From UBA1858 sp965262455 (GTDB taxonomy: Bacteria; Pseudomonadota; Gammaproteobacteria; UBA4575): DNA of 64,000 nucleotides. Location of the stretch: the NCBI GenBank assembly GCA_965262455.1, contig CBDHFH010000008.1:1054001-1118000 (forward strand), written 5' to 3'. Both the position numbers and the translations under genes were made by a program. Each line of letters starts with the position of its first letter. Position 1 is the stretch's first letter. Below are positions 16,063 through 24,695 of the stretch, piece by piece. The notes below the pieces were generated by a model. The model was not told the origin of the DNA, did no database searches, and saw nothing but the letters and a program-made list of their open reading frames with translations.

Positions 16063-16092
16063 AATGTCCGCTTTGGGTCGAAAGCGGTCATT
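16063..16092. repeat. Interspersed palindromic repeat, copy 8 (GGGTCG-loop type)
   Basis: AATGTCCGCTTTGGGTCGAA followed by AGCGGTCATT. Identical to copy 6 over its full length, although 7 kb away. Best example of the consensus. Confidence 0.92.
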
Positions 16093-16204
16093 CAATAAAC
16101 CGTCAATTTTGCCATTGATCGGATGTCACATATTATTCAACAAGGCGTTAACACCAAATAATATGCTTGGTAAACACTTGTCTTGACACTTTGTCATTGT
16201 CACT

Positions 16205-16254
16205 CCGTGCCTATTTCCCCCTTTCTAAGTAGGCACGGATTTTTGAGTGTTTTT
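16205..16254 (+). terminator. Orphan intrinsic terminator
   Basis: CCGTGCCTA (16205-16213) pairs with TAGGCACGG (16230-16238), followed by ATTTTTGAGTGTTTTT. There is no plus-strand gene for more than 500 nt upstream, so it may end a small RNA or belong to a lost gene. Confidence 0.75.
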
Positions 16255-16713
16255 ACCCCACTAAAATCCTATTTCTTGTGAGAAACAGAGTACAGAAACA
16301 AGAACTTATTATTAATTAAGGGGTGGGGGCACGGGTAGGAAAAACATCTATCAGCCGAAATCTAAACAGCAACATTTAGAAGCTTTATCGTTGTTTTTAC
16401 AGAGAAAAAACAGGCATCACCTGAGTGAATTTTTGCTCGAAAAATATGTGGATGGATTAATCAGTTTTGCGGATATAAAAAAAGGGGGGTGACCCTTCTA
16501 GATATGCATTTTAAGAGTGATAGAAATAGCATATTGCTTGCTTAACGACACTTTCTCCCTTCACCCTATAGAACCCTATTAGTAATTAATGTTGTTAGCA
16601 TAAAACACCTTAAATGGCGTGTTTAAACGGCTTCAGCTCCTTTAATTTTTTATCTAAATCAATCAACTACAGAACATGCTCCCCATGGTCTAATTCAATG
16701 GTAAAGTTTAAAG

Positions 16714-16896
16714 ATGTACGATTCCAAACGATTAGACTGCGAACAAGTACTTGAAAGACTCAAGCGCGACTATGAGCTGTTGGTCGGTGTGCAGCAGTGG
16801 TACTTAAGAGAAAAGCGAAAAGCTGAAGATCTGGAGTTCGAGTACAAGCAACTGAAGCAATCTACGTGTTTACCTTTTAACGGGTATATTAGCTAA
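16714..16896 (+). CDS. Possible small coiled-coil protein, 60 aa
   Basis: A frame of 60 codons beginning MYDSKRLDCEQVLERLKRDY and rich in Glu, Lys, Arg and Leu with heptad-like spacing over residues 8-52, so it could form a helix or coiled coil. The ribosome binding site is poor (AAAG). No family recognised. It ends six nt before palindromic repeat copy 9. It may be real or a chance frame. Confidence 0.35.
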   Translation: MYDSKRLDCEQVLERLKRDYELLVGVQQWYLREKRKAEDLEFEYKQLKQSTCLPFNGYIS

Positions 16897-16901
16897 TACT
16901 T

Positions 16902-16930
16902 AATGACTGCTTTCGACCCTTAGCGGACAT
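16902..16930. repeat. Interspersed palindromic repeat, copy 9 (inverted GGGTCG-loop type)
   Basis: AATGACTGCTTTCGACCCTT followed by AGCGGACAT. Opposite orientation to copies 6 and 8. It lies about 107 nt upstream of the 17037 gene, matching the position of copy 6 before the paralogue. Confidence 0.85.
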
Positions 16931-17036
16931 AAAAATAATTGATGAATTGGTGAGCTGGATAAAATTCTGTTACATATAACTTTAACAATAATTCTTAATA
17001 ATGTTGGCACATGAAGACAATAATAACTAATGTGCC

Positions 17037-18332
17037 ATGTTAATTTTCAATAGTAAGTGTTTACTCGCAGCATTTTTATACTGTGTTTTCCAATCCTTTG
17101 CGTTTGCTGATATAACATTCTCGACAGTTATTACTGTTCAGTCTCCGTCTGCTGCGACCATTAAAAATGGTCGTGTTGCTTATCTCAGATTGGGTCCTCA
17201 TAGGTTTATGGTCCGTGATAATGTCTCTTTTGAAGTTGTAAGCTCAATTGATGTAATTCCAAATAGCGGGGGTGCGACTTTTAGCAATCGAGACTTCTTA
17301 ACGCCAATAGCGTTCAATAATTTAGATAGCTCTATTGTTATAAGAGGTGGTGGAGGGCTACATTTAGCCAATGAAAATTCAATCCAAACATTATTAGACT
17401 CATCAACTACAATTCCTCAAGGAGGTGGAACATTTACTGGATTTGGTGCTGGTAGATTACTGAATATAGATGAGAATAATATTGCTTTTCAGGCTGGGGA
17501 TACACGATCCGGAGGAACTGTAGGGATTTATGCGCTGATTGATAATACAGTGCGCTTGATAGCCGATGAATCCACATTACTACCAAACACAATATTTACA
17601 TTTGAATACTTTAGAGATCTAGATATCGAAGGTAGGAACGTTGTATTTTCTGGTCAAGACACACCATTTAATGTCCCAGGTAATGGCGGTGTCTATACGT
17701 GGAATGCTGACAGTGCATCGATAATAACAATCGCTGATGAAACAATACCTTGTCCTAATACAGTTGATAACTTTACTAATGCTTTTGGGGCAATGATTGA
17801 TGATTCTTCTGTTGTCTTCCGAGGTGTTGGTTGCACTGGTAATAACCAATCATTATGGACTAATGCGCGTGGATTTCTTGAAGTTGTTGTTGAAGAAAAT
17901 GTTACACCCGATCCCAACAGTAATGGCACTCTAGAAAGTCCAGATGAAGATTACGATATTGAGGATGGCCGAATTGTATTTTGCGCAGGTAATTCAGAAG
18001 ATTCTACTCAAGCAATCTATATGTGGGAAAATGGAACAATATCAACTCTTTTCGCGGAAGGCGATAACATTAACGGTTTTGGGATTGGGCAACTTGGTAG
18101 TTCCTCCAATTCTTGTAATGATGTTTTAGGTCGCGACAGTTTGAGCGGAAATCAATTGGTTTTTAATGGGACGATAGGAGGACTTTTTGGTACTGGTCTC
18201 TATATTGCAAATTTAGATGAATCAAATAATTCCTCTCCTACAGAGACAACTGTACCAATACCCTTATGGTCAATTTTGATTTCAGCAATCATTATAGTGC
18301 TCACTGCACGAACTAAATTCAATCGCACATGA
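17037..18332 (+). CDS. Exported choice-of-anchor repeat protein (paralogue of 7565-8848)
   Basis: A 431-residue exported protein with signal peptide (ending SFAFA) and the same internal plan as the 7565-8848 product: FEVVSSIDVIPNSGG, STTIPQGGGTFTGFG, NIAFQAGDTR, VDNFTNAF, PDPNSNGTL, YMWENGTI, and the tail TETTVPIPLW, a hydrophobic helix and a basic end. The VP-P-W tail resembles protein-sorting C-termini processed at the membrane, but I cannot assign the family. The stop codon is the first base of repeat copy 10. Together with copy 9 this gives a repeat-gene-repeat unit, in opposite orientation to the paralogue. Confidence 0.8.
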   Translation: MLIFNSKCLLAAFLYCVFQSFAFADITFSTVITVQSPSAATIKNGRVAYLRLGPHRFMVRDNVSFEVVSSIDVIPNSGGATFSNRDFLTPIAFNNLDSSIVIRGGGGLHLANENSIQTLLDSSTTIPQGGGTFTGFGAGRLLNIDENNIAFQAGDTRSGGTVGIYALIDNTVRLIADESTLLPNTIFTFEYFRDLDIEGRNVVFSGQDTPFNVPGNGGVYTWNADSASIITIADETIPCPNTVDNFTNAFGAMIDDSSVVFRGVGCTGNNQSLWTNARGFLEVVVEENVTPDPNSNGTLESPDEDYDIEDGRIVFCAGNSEDSTQAIYMWENGTISTLFAEGDNINGFGIGQLGSSSNSCNDVLGRDSLSGNQLVFNGTIGGLFGTGLYIANLDESNNSSPTETTVPIPLWSILISAIIIVLTARTKFNRT

Positions 18333-18361
18333 ATGACCGCTTTTGCGCCGAAAGCGGACAT
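18332..18361. repeat. Interspersed palindromic repeat, copy 10
   Basis: AATGACCGCTTTTGCGCCGA followed by AAGCGGACAT. The arms are nearly perfect. It starts on the last base of the preceding stop codon. Confidence 0.9.
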
Positions 18362-18518
18362 CGTATTTTATAAATAGAAATTTCTTCATGCTTGATCAAA
18401 GCAATAGTTAACACGAAGGTGGACCGGAATTTTACCGAAAGAGTACTTTGGGCATTTCACCCTACTAGTTCAGTAATTCGGTGCGGGTTCGCGCATTATG
18501 AATCGCGCAAACACTGCA

Positions 18519-18555
18519 GAAATAGGCACTTTTGGGACTAATTTAGGGATCTCTA
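18519..18555 (-). mobile_element. Possible attachment-site arm beside tRNA-Ser
   Basis: TAGGCACTTTTGGGACTAAT then TTAGGGAT lies within 50 nt of the 3' end of the tRNA-Ser gene. It resembles the GGGGCACTTTTGGGG motif at 8971. tRNA-Ser genes are frequent integration targets. No integrase remains and I could not find an intact duplicated tRNA 3' end in the window. Confidence 0.35.
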
Positions 18556-18573
18556 CACAGAGACAAGACTAGG

Positions 18574-18664
18574 TGGCGGAGAGAGAGGGATTCGAACCCT
18601 CGGTACGGAATTACCGTACACTCGCTTTCCAGGCGAGCCCATTCGACCACTCTGGCATCTCTCC
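18574..18664 (-). tRNA. tRNA-Ser (anticodon GGA)
   Basis: Read on the minus strand it starts GGAGAGATGCCAGAGTGGTC and ends in an encoded GCCA. The anticodon arm is CTCGC-CTGGAAA-GCGAG, giving anticodon GGA (Ser, UCC/UCU). There is a long variable arm (GTACGGTAATTCCGTAC) as expected for a class II tRNA, and GGTTCGAATCC in the T arm. Length is 91 nt with CCA. Confidence 0.97.
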
Positions 18665-18697
18665 AATATTGATTAATATACTATTTCTATTTATTTG

Positions 18698-19033
18698 TTA
18701 GACTTTATCTATGTCGTTACCAGGAGAATACACCGCCCCTGGAAATGGTGTCACTTTAGAATCAGCATCTGTGATTTTAGCCACGCCTTGTTTCTCTACC
18801 TCATCTATTCTGATGATTGAATGCATTGGAATATAACACCTTTTAACAGAATCAAACTCCGTCTTTAATTTCTCTTCACCCGGATCGACAAGCACGCCAT
18901 CATGTTCACTAAATGTCAGTTCCTCAATTGTCACAAATCCATACATGTCTGATTGATAGACTTCTCTGGCAAATACTTCAAACACTTTACCTTGATTATA
19001 AAAGATGACTTTATAAATTTCTGCGTTTGTCAT
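18698..19033 (-). CDS. DUF1820 family protein
   Basis: A 111-residue protein (MTNAEIYKVIFYNQGKVFEV; FVTIEELTFSE; VDPGEEKLKTEF; YIPMHSIIRIDEVEKQG). This is the typical DUF1820 layout, a family nearly confined to gammaproteobacteria and without known function. It follows the GGDEF gene by 36 nt on the same strand and may share its transcript. No Shine-Dalgarno is evident, which fits translational coupling or a weak start. Confidence 0.88.
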   Translation of the reverse strand: MTNAEIYKVIFYNQGKVFEVFAREVYQSDMYGFVTIEELTFSEHDGVLVDPGEEKLKTEFDSVKRCYIPMHSIIRIDEVEKQGVAKITDADSKVTPFPGAVYSPGNDIDKV

Positions 19034-19069
19034 TAGTTTTTATATTCTTTCAATGTGCGATTGAATTAA

Positions 19070-20737
19070 TCAAGCAACGCCCGCAACAAGCATATTTCGC
19101 CCAGCGACTTTCGCTTCATAAAGTTTTTTATCGGCATCCATAATTAAGGTTTCAATATCAACGGGTTCTGTTGGTCTTGAAGCTACTAACCCTAAACTTA
19201 TAGAGACTCTCACATCTGCATTATTTACATTAATATTATGCGCAACAAGGTTTTTACGGATCATATCCAATACAAGATACGCACTTTCTAAATCAGTATC
19301 TGGCAATAATACTAAAAATTCATCACCCGCATAACGCCCCACAACATCTGATCGACGCAAGCGGTTATTTAAATAATCTGATATATGTCTTAGCACATAA
19401 TCACCAATAACATGACCATTTTGATCATTAATCTGTTTGAAGTGATCAACATCAATCATCGCCAGGCAAATACTTTCTTTGCGCCGAATAGCCAAACTAA
19501 TTTCTTCATTTGCACGTTCCAAAAACGCATCTCGATTAAGCGCGCCTGTCAACGAATCCATAATAATAAGATGATTCGCTCTACGCGAACGCAAGATACG
19601 CTGTTTTAGAATTTGAAATTGTTCATTTTGCAGTTCGTGTCCAACCATACAGTCATCTGCACCTGCGCGTTGCGCATCCAATTTAATTTGCGGCGTTTCC
19701 TCATCAACCAGACAAATAATCGGCATATTAAAATGGGATTCATGAAGACGAACTAATTTTATCGCGTCACGCCAGTCTTGATCTTTTTCATCATATCCAA
19801 TCAAGATTAAGTCGGGTTTAAAATTAACTAACTCGTCTGTAATACTTTCACTACTCTCAATTGCACGAGAACGTATATTTTCACATTGAAGTGCTTTCTG
19901 TATGTATGAGACACGAGCAGCTACTTTATCAATCAGTAATACACTACTAGTATTACTGCCCCTTTCTTCAAGTAGTACGTCTAATGTTGAGCAAAAGTTA
20001 TGTGCGTTAATAGGAGTTGCAAAAAATGCTTCTGCTTCATGCTGTGCTGCCATTTTTCTTGTCGTGACATCATCTCTACGCGAAATCACAACAAAGGCAG
20101 GCGCAACACCCTCATTTGATTTAAAGTTAGCTTTTGAATGTTTATCTAATACGCATTCATCTGCATCACCCAAGTCAACCACCACAATAGAAGGCGCGAC
20201 CGAGGCTGACATTTCCTCTGCACGATCAATCTTGCTAAATGTAATCACAGTAAATCCACGACTCTCAAGCAAATTAGATAACAGTGAAAGCTCGACAGCT
20301 CGATGACTGATAATAAATATTACCAATTCCCGATGCGACAGCTGAAGACTATCTAAGCGCGGAATTTTGTCATCAGCATCATCGCTAAAGTCATAGCTTA
20401 ATAATTCACTTTCCAATAAATCGACTAATTGCTGAACACAATTGCCTATTTTCTTATTAACTTCACTCCACGGCGGCTTGGCTTCCAAGATATCTAAAAT
20501 TTGGCCTTCCGTCGTTTTAGCCAAGTCATGAATATTAATAAACTCATGAGAACCACTGGAACCAGCAATTTTATGGACTTCCACACGTAACTCTGACAAT
20601 GTCTCAGCATAATCATCAGCATTATTAAGATTACCCCAGCATTCTCTTAATAACTGTATTTTTTCAGGAAATGACTCAACATAGATTTCACGAATCCGTT
20701 CAAACTTGTCATTTTCTAACGGTTTCAAATCTTTCAT
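19070..20737 (-). CDS. Hpt-(degenerate receivers)-GGDEF diguanylate cyclase
   Basis: A 555-residue protein. N-terminal Hpt domain with HKIAGSSGSHEF (His about 55), two receiver-like domains (about 138-260 and 265-385), then a GGDEF domain (about 390-553). The signature is AGDEF (470-474), a tolerated variant, with an RxxD inhibitory site (RRSD) five residues before it. The second receiver has LILIGYDEKD where the phospho-Asp would be, so it looks unable to accept phosphate. The product should make c-di-GMP in the cytoplasm. The adjacent response regulator upstream, with a conventional receiver, is a plausible phosphorelay partner via the Hpt histidine. Confidence 0.87.
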   Translation of the reverse strand: MKDLKPLENDKFERIREIYVESFPEKIQLLRECWGNLNNADDYAETLSELRVEVHKIAGSSGSHEFINIHDLAKTTEGQILDILEAKPPWSEVNKKIGNCVQQLVDLLESELLSYDFSDDADDKIPRLDSLQLSHRELVIFIISHRAVELSLLSNLLESRGFTVITFSKIDRAEEMSASVAPSIVVVDLGDADECVLDKHSKANFKSNEGVAPAFVVISRRDDVTTRKMAAQHEAEAFFATPINAHNFCSTLDVLLEERGSNTSSVLLIDKVAARVSYIQKALQCENIRSRAIESSESITDELVNFKPDLILIGYDEKDQDWRDAIKLVRLHESHFNMPIICLVDEETPQIKLDAQRAGADDCMVGHELQNEQFQILKQRILRSRRANHLIIMDSLTGALNRDAFLERANEEISLAIRRKESICLAMIDVDHFKQINDQNGHVIGDYVLRHISDYLNNRLRRSDVVGRYAGDEFLVLLPDTDLESAYLVLDMIRKNLVAHNINVNNADVRVSISLGLVASRPTEPVDIETLIMDADKKLYEAKVAGRNMLVAGVA

Positions 20738-20776
20738 CTAACAACCTTATATCTGCACAAATGCAAAATAATCTCA

Positions 20777-21472
20777 TTAGTTACTAGCGGGACATTTTTC
20801 CAGTCGATATCCATGCTGGTAAATTGAAGTCAGCAACCAACCATTCTCTTCACTAATCGCTAGTTTGCGGCGTAAGCGACTGATATGAGTGTCGACTGTA
20901 CGTGTATTTACCTCAGCACTTCTACCCCATACGGTTTCTAATATATAACCACGAGAGAGCACTCTCCCTGTATTCTTAAAAAAGAATAATGTGAGTTCGA
21001 ATTCTTTACGCGTAACTTCAATATTTTCACCATTTAATTTCACGATTCGCGCGGTACGGTTGAGTGTATATGGTGTGAATTCCAAAGTATAATCTTCAGT
21101 TGAGACTTGCTGGACTCTGCGACTGATGGAACCAATCCGAGCCAACATTTCAGCTCGTTTAACCGGCTTCGACATATAGTCATCTGCGCCACTCTCTAAT
21201 GCCTCTACGACATATTGCTCTGAATCACGCTGAGTAATAAAGAGCACTGGAATTCTCCAGTCGAGATTATCTCTTACATTTTGCAGCACTTCTATTCCAT
21301 TCATTTCGGGCACCAGCCAGTCAAGTATCAGCAAATCATAACTTTCACGCATCAAAGACATGGTGATATCTTTACCAGAGTCAAACACAATGCATTTATG
21401 TCCTGCATCTTCAAGCCAAGCTTTAACTAATGTTGACTGATCTGGATCGTCTTCTAATAGCGCGATATGCAT
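20777..21472 (-). CDS. OmpR-family response regulator
   Basis: About 231 residues: a receiver (MHIALLEDDPDQS; phospho-Asp in LLILDWLVPEMNG; Lys in YMSKPVKRAEM) and a C-terminal winged helix (RKEFELTLFFFKNTGRVLSR; TVDTHISRLRRKL; YQHGYRLE). It binds DNA as a dimer when phosphorylated. I start at ATG 21472, where the receiver begins; the longer frame needs a TTG and adds 15 unrelated residues. It precedes the GGDEF gene by 39 nt, so the two form one unit. No cognate kinase is adjacent. Confidence 0.9.
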   Translation of the reverse strand: MHIALLEDDPDQSTLVKAWLEDAGHKCIVFDSGKDITMSLMRESYDLLILDWLVPEMNGIEVLQNVRDNLDWRIPVLFITQRDSEQYVVEALESGADDYMSKPVKRAEMLARIGSISRRVQQVSTEDYTLEFTPYTLNRTARIVKLNGENIEVTRKEFELTLFFFKNTGRVLSRGYILETVWGRSAEVNTRTVDTHISRLRRKLAISEENGWLLTSIYQHGYRLEKCPASN

Positions 21473-21526
21473 AAAATGATTAATGAAATTTGTCAATAAA
21501 TTCACAGTGTAATACAAATTACACGT

Positions 21527-22867
21527 TTACATATGAGAAATAATCGCCTCTCCAAATCCAGCAGTCGTGACTAATTTGGCGCCAGGCATGAGCGTTTCAA
21601 GGTGCTGTTTAACATCATGTGCACTGACGGGTACTGATTTAATTTTAGTCGACATTCCCGCACGCGCTCTTGCCAAGTCATAGGTGACTGTTTTTGCAGC
21701 AATAGCACCACTCACCCCTTTGAGTATTAAATCAGCGGCTTTTTCCCAACCCATGTAACGTAACATCATTTCGGCTGACAGAATAATTGACCCTGGATTC
21801 ACCCGATTTTTACCGGCGTGTTTTGGTGCAGTGCCATGCGTGGCTTCGAATACCGCAATGGCATCCGCCATATTTGCACCTGGAGCTATGCCAATACCAC
21901 CTACTTGGGCGGCTAATGCATCGGAGATGTAATCACCGTTAAGATTCAAGGTTGCAATTACATCGTAATTCTCTGGTTTTAATAGTATTTGTTGAAGAAA
22001 ATTATCTGCTATCACATCTTTTATTGTGATCTTATTGTTTGTCTTCGGGTTGTTGATTTCGCACCATGGGCCTCCCTCTATGAGCACAGCACCAAATTCA
22101 TCTTGCGCGAGTTGATACCCCCACTGACAAAAAGCATCTTCGGTAAATTTCATAATATTGCCTTTATGTACCAAGGTGACAGAGCTCTGATCATTATCTA
22201 TAGCATACTGAATCGCCTTGCGAATAAGACGTTCAGATCCTTGCTTAGAGACAGGCTTGATGCCAATGCCGGAACTCTCCGGAAAGCGAATTTGATCAAC
22301 ATTCATATCGTTGATTAAAAAATCTAGCACTTGCTTAACTTGATCAGAGTATGCGGGCCACTCTATACCCGCGTAAATATCTTCAGTATTTTCCCTAAAA
22401 ATCACCATATCGGTAGTTTCTGATTCTTTCATTGGTGATGGCGTACCAGGGAAATAACGAATTGGTCTGACACATGCATATAAGTCCATTTTCTGGCGGA
22501 TGGCAACATTCAAGGAACGCATGCCTTCGCCAATGGGGGTGGCTAACGGACCCTTTATAGAAACTACGTAATCTTGCATCACAGCGAGTGATTCATCAGG
22601 TAGCCATATGTCGTTACTATAGAGGTGGCTCGCCTTCTCTCCTGCGAAAATTTCCATCCAGCTGATGTTGCGTTCACCGCAGTATGCAAGTTGTACCGCT
22701 CGATTAACAACTTGATGCATGACTGGCGTGACATCAACACCGATGCCATCACCTTGAATAAAAGGAATAATGGGGATATCTGGAACGTTTAATGAGCCAT
22801 CGCCATTTATGGTTATTTTTTGTCCAACTTCTGGCGGCTGTATATGTTGATATGAGTCTGTATTCAT
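21527..22867 (-). CDS. icd: NADP-dependent isocitrate dehydrogenase
   Basis: A 446-residue homodimeric enzyme converting isocitrate to 2-oxoglutarate and CO2 in the TCA cycle. The active-site segment GEGMRSLNVAIRQKMDLY includes the serine that AceK phosphorylates in E. coli. HGTAPKHAGKNRVNPGS is present, and Tyr and Arg of TYDLARA match the NADP-specificity positions Tyr391/Arg395. The C-terminal part is somewhat longer than in E. coli (about 416 aa). The start is supported by AGGAAGG. Its neighbour aceA competes for the same substrate. No aceK is visible nearby. Confidence 0.95.
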   Translation of the reverse strand: MNTDSYQHIQPPEVGQKITINGDGSLNVPDIPIIPFIQGDGIGVDVTPVMHQVVNRAVQLAYCGERNISWMEIFAGEKASHLYSNDIWLPDESLAVMQDYVVSIKGPLATPIGEGMRSLNVAIRQKMDLYACVRPIRYFPGTPSPMKESETTDMVIFRENTEDIYAGIEWPAYSDQVKQVLDFLINDMNVDQIRFPESSGIGIKPVSKQGSERLIRKAIQYAIDNDQSSVTLVHKGNIMKFTEDAFCQWGYQLAQDEFGAVLIEGGPWCEINNPKTNNKITIKDVIADNFLQQILLKPENYDVIATLNLNGDYISDALAAQVGGIGIAPGANMADAIAVFEATHGTAPKHAGKNRVNPGSIILSAEMMLRYMGWEKAADLILKGVSGAIAAKTVTYDLARARAGMSTKIKSVPVSAHDVKQHLETLMPGAKLVTTAGFGEAIISHM

Positions 22868-23050
22868 AACGACCTTCCTAGTTGACGTCTATTAGCAATA
22901 TTAAATTGCTCTCAACAAGATAAAGTGTATATGAAATTATAGAGACTAGCAGTGCCTCATGAGTTAGATATTTGCTAGACACATTTATACAAATTGACTA
23001 CAGGTATTTATCTGCCGGTTGAGTAAAGACAAATAAACATGGGGTAAATT

Positions 23051-23082
23051 AAAAAGCCGTTTGAGTTATCAAACGGCTTTTT
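23051..23082 (-). terminator. Intrinsic terminator after aceA
   Basis: AAAAAGCCGTTTGA and TCAAACGGCTTTTT form a perfect stem with loop GTTA, with T-runs on both strands. It lies 33 nt after the aceA stop, separating aceA from icd. Confidence 0.92.
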
Positions 23083-23114
23083 AGATGCTACATGATAGTG
23101 ATTATGAAAATCGT

Positions 23115-24695
23115 TTAGAACTGGTTTGAAGTATTCTTCTCACCTGCTGCTTTCAGTGCGTTTTCACCAGCAAAGTATTCTTTATGGTCATCACCCATAT
23201 CAGAACCTGACATGTTTTGATGTTTAACACAGGCAATACCTTGACGAATTTCTTTACGCTGTACACCTTCAACATAACCCAACATGGCTTGGTCACCAAA
23301 GTACTCTTTAGCAAGATTATCAGTCGACAATGAAGCTGTATGATATGTTGGTAGTGTAATCAAGTGATGGAAGATACCTGCCTCGCGAGAAGAATCTGCT
23401 TGGAAGCTGCGGATTTTGTCATCAGCAAGAGCGGCTAATTCAGTATCATCGTATTTCACATCCATCAGCTCATCACGGTTATAACTAGAGACGTCTTTGC
23501 CTTCCTCAACCATCGCATCATAGGCTTGCTTACGGAAGTTTAATGTCCAGTTAAATGATGGGCTGTTGTTGTATACGAGCTTGGCATTTGGAATTACTTC
23601 ACGCACACCATTAACCATCGCAGCGATGTCTTTAACACTAGGCGTTGCTGTTTCAATCCAAAGCAAGTCAGCACCTGCTTTAATGGCTTCAATACAGTCA
23701 AATACGCAACGCTCTGGACCAGTGCCTTTACGGAACTCATATAAACCTGATGGCAAACGCTTAGGTCTAACTAGCTTGCCACCACGATTGATGCATACAT
23801 CGCCTTCAGCCATATCAGCAACATCTACTTCTTCAACATCTAGGAATGAATTGTAAATATCACCTTGGTCACCTGGCTCTTTCACAACTGCAATTTCTTT
23901 AGTCAGGCCAGCACCCTCAGAGTCAGTACGTGCAACGATAATACCGTTATCGATACCAAGCTCTAGGAATGCATAACGACATGCACGAATTTTGGCATGG
24001 AAATCATCATGTGGAACGGTCACTTTACCGTCTTGGTGACCACATTGTTTCTCGTCAGCCACCTGATTTTCAATTTGAAGTGCACAGGCACCGGCTTCGA
24101 TCATTTTCTTAGCCAGCAGGTAAGTCGCTTCTTCATTACCAAAGCCAGCATCGATATCTGCAATGATTGGAACTACGTGAGTGACATGATTATCAATCTT
24201 ATCCTGAATGGCTGCTTTTTCAGCGCCAGATGCTTTATCTAATGCACGGTAAAGATCACCTAATTCACGTGCATCCGCTTGACGTAGAAATGTATATAAC
24301 TCTTCTATCAACATAGGGACAGACGTTTTTTCATGCATAGATTGGTCAGGCAGTGGTCCAAATTCACTACGAAGTGCTGCGACCATCCAGCCAGAAAGAT
24401 ATAAGTAACGACGCTCAGTGTCACCAAAATGTTTCTTAATAGAAATCATCTTCTGTTGACCGATAAACCCATGCCAACAACCTAGAGACTGAGTGTACAA
24501 AGAGCTATCTTTGTCATAAGCATCCATATCACGGCGCATAATGTCAGCAGTGTACTGAGCGATATCTAAACCTGTCTTAAATCTATTTTGAGAGCGCATA
24601 CGAGCGACTGATTCAGGGTCAATTGCGTCCCAAGAGCTACCTGCTTTTTCTTTTATTGCTTTGACCGCGTCAATAGCACTTTGATAATCTGACAT
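23115..24695 (-). CDS. aceA: Isocitrate lyase
   Basis: A 526-residue enzyme of the glyoxylate shunt, splitting isocitrate into glyoxylate and succinate. The catalytic signature is KQCGH (normally KKCGH), in DEKQCGHQDGKVTVPHDDF. The length matches the longer isocitrate lyase class found in Pseudomonas rather than the 434-residue E. coli type. GGAG lies upstream of the start. It has its own terminator. Presence of this gene indicates growth on acetate, fatty acids or other C2-yielding substrates. No malate synthase gene is seen in the window. Confidence 0.95.
   Translation of the reverse strand: MSDYQSAIDAVKAIKEKAGSSWDAIDPESVARMRSQNRFKTGLDIAQYTADIMRRDMDAYDKDSSLYTQSLGCWHGFIGQQKMISIKKHFGDTERRYLYLSGWMVAALRSEFGPLPDQSMHEKTSVPMLIEELYTFLRQADARELGDLYRALDKASGAEKAAIQDKIDNHVTHVVPIIADIDAGFGNEEATYLLAKKMIEAGACALQIENQVADEKQCGHQDGKVTVPHDDFHAKIRACRYAFLELGIDNGIIVARTDSEGAGLTKEIAVVKEPGDQGDIYNSFLDVEEVDVADMAEGDVCINRGGKLVRPKRLPSGLYEFRKGTGPERCVFDCIEAIKAGADLLWIETATPSVKDIAAMVNGVREVIPNAKLVYNNSPSFNWTLNFRKQAYDAMVEEGKDVSSYNRDELMDVKYDDTELAALADDKIRSFQADSSREAGIFHHLITLPTYHTASLSTDNLAKEYFGDQAMLGYVEGVQRKEIRQGIACVKHQNMSGSDMGDDHKEYFAGENALKAAGEKNTSNQF

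Larger units (their letters stand above)
15534..16713. other. 1.2 kb gene-poor stretch with an orphan terminator and element scars
   Basis: No convincing gene. Visible items: the palindrome CACCGCATGCGGTG near 15747; repeat copy 8 (16063-16092); a 9-bp inverted repeat CATATTATT/AATAATATG (16129-16165); a strong plus-strand terminator (16205-16254) with no gene before it; GGGGGCACGGGT near 16326; and a frame without start from about 16335 to 16492 that would encode IYQPKSKQQHLEALSLFLQ and FLLEKYVDGLISFADIKKGG, perhaps the end of a lost gene. The region looks like decayed mobile DNA. Confidence 0.45.

Noticed and set aside
16139..16200. AAGGCGTTAACACC as an integron attC core
   Set aside because: No matching partner core and no attC-like long hairpin within 150 nt; no integrase gene in the window.
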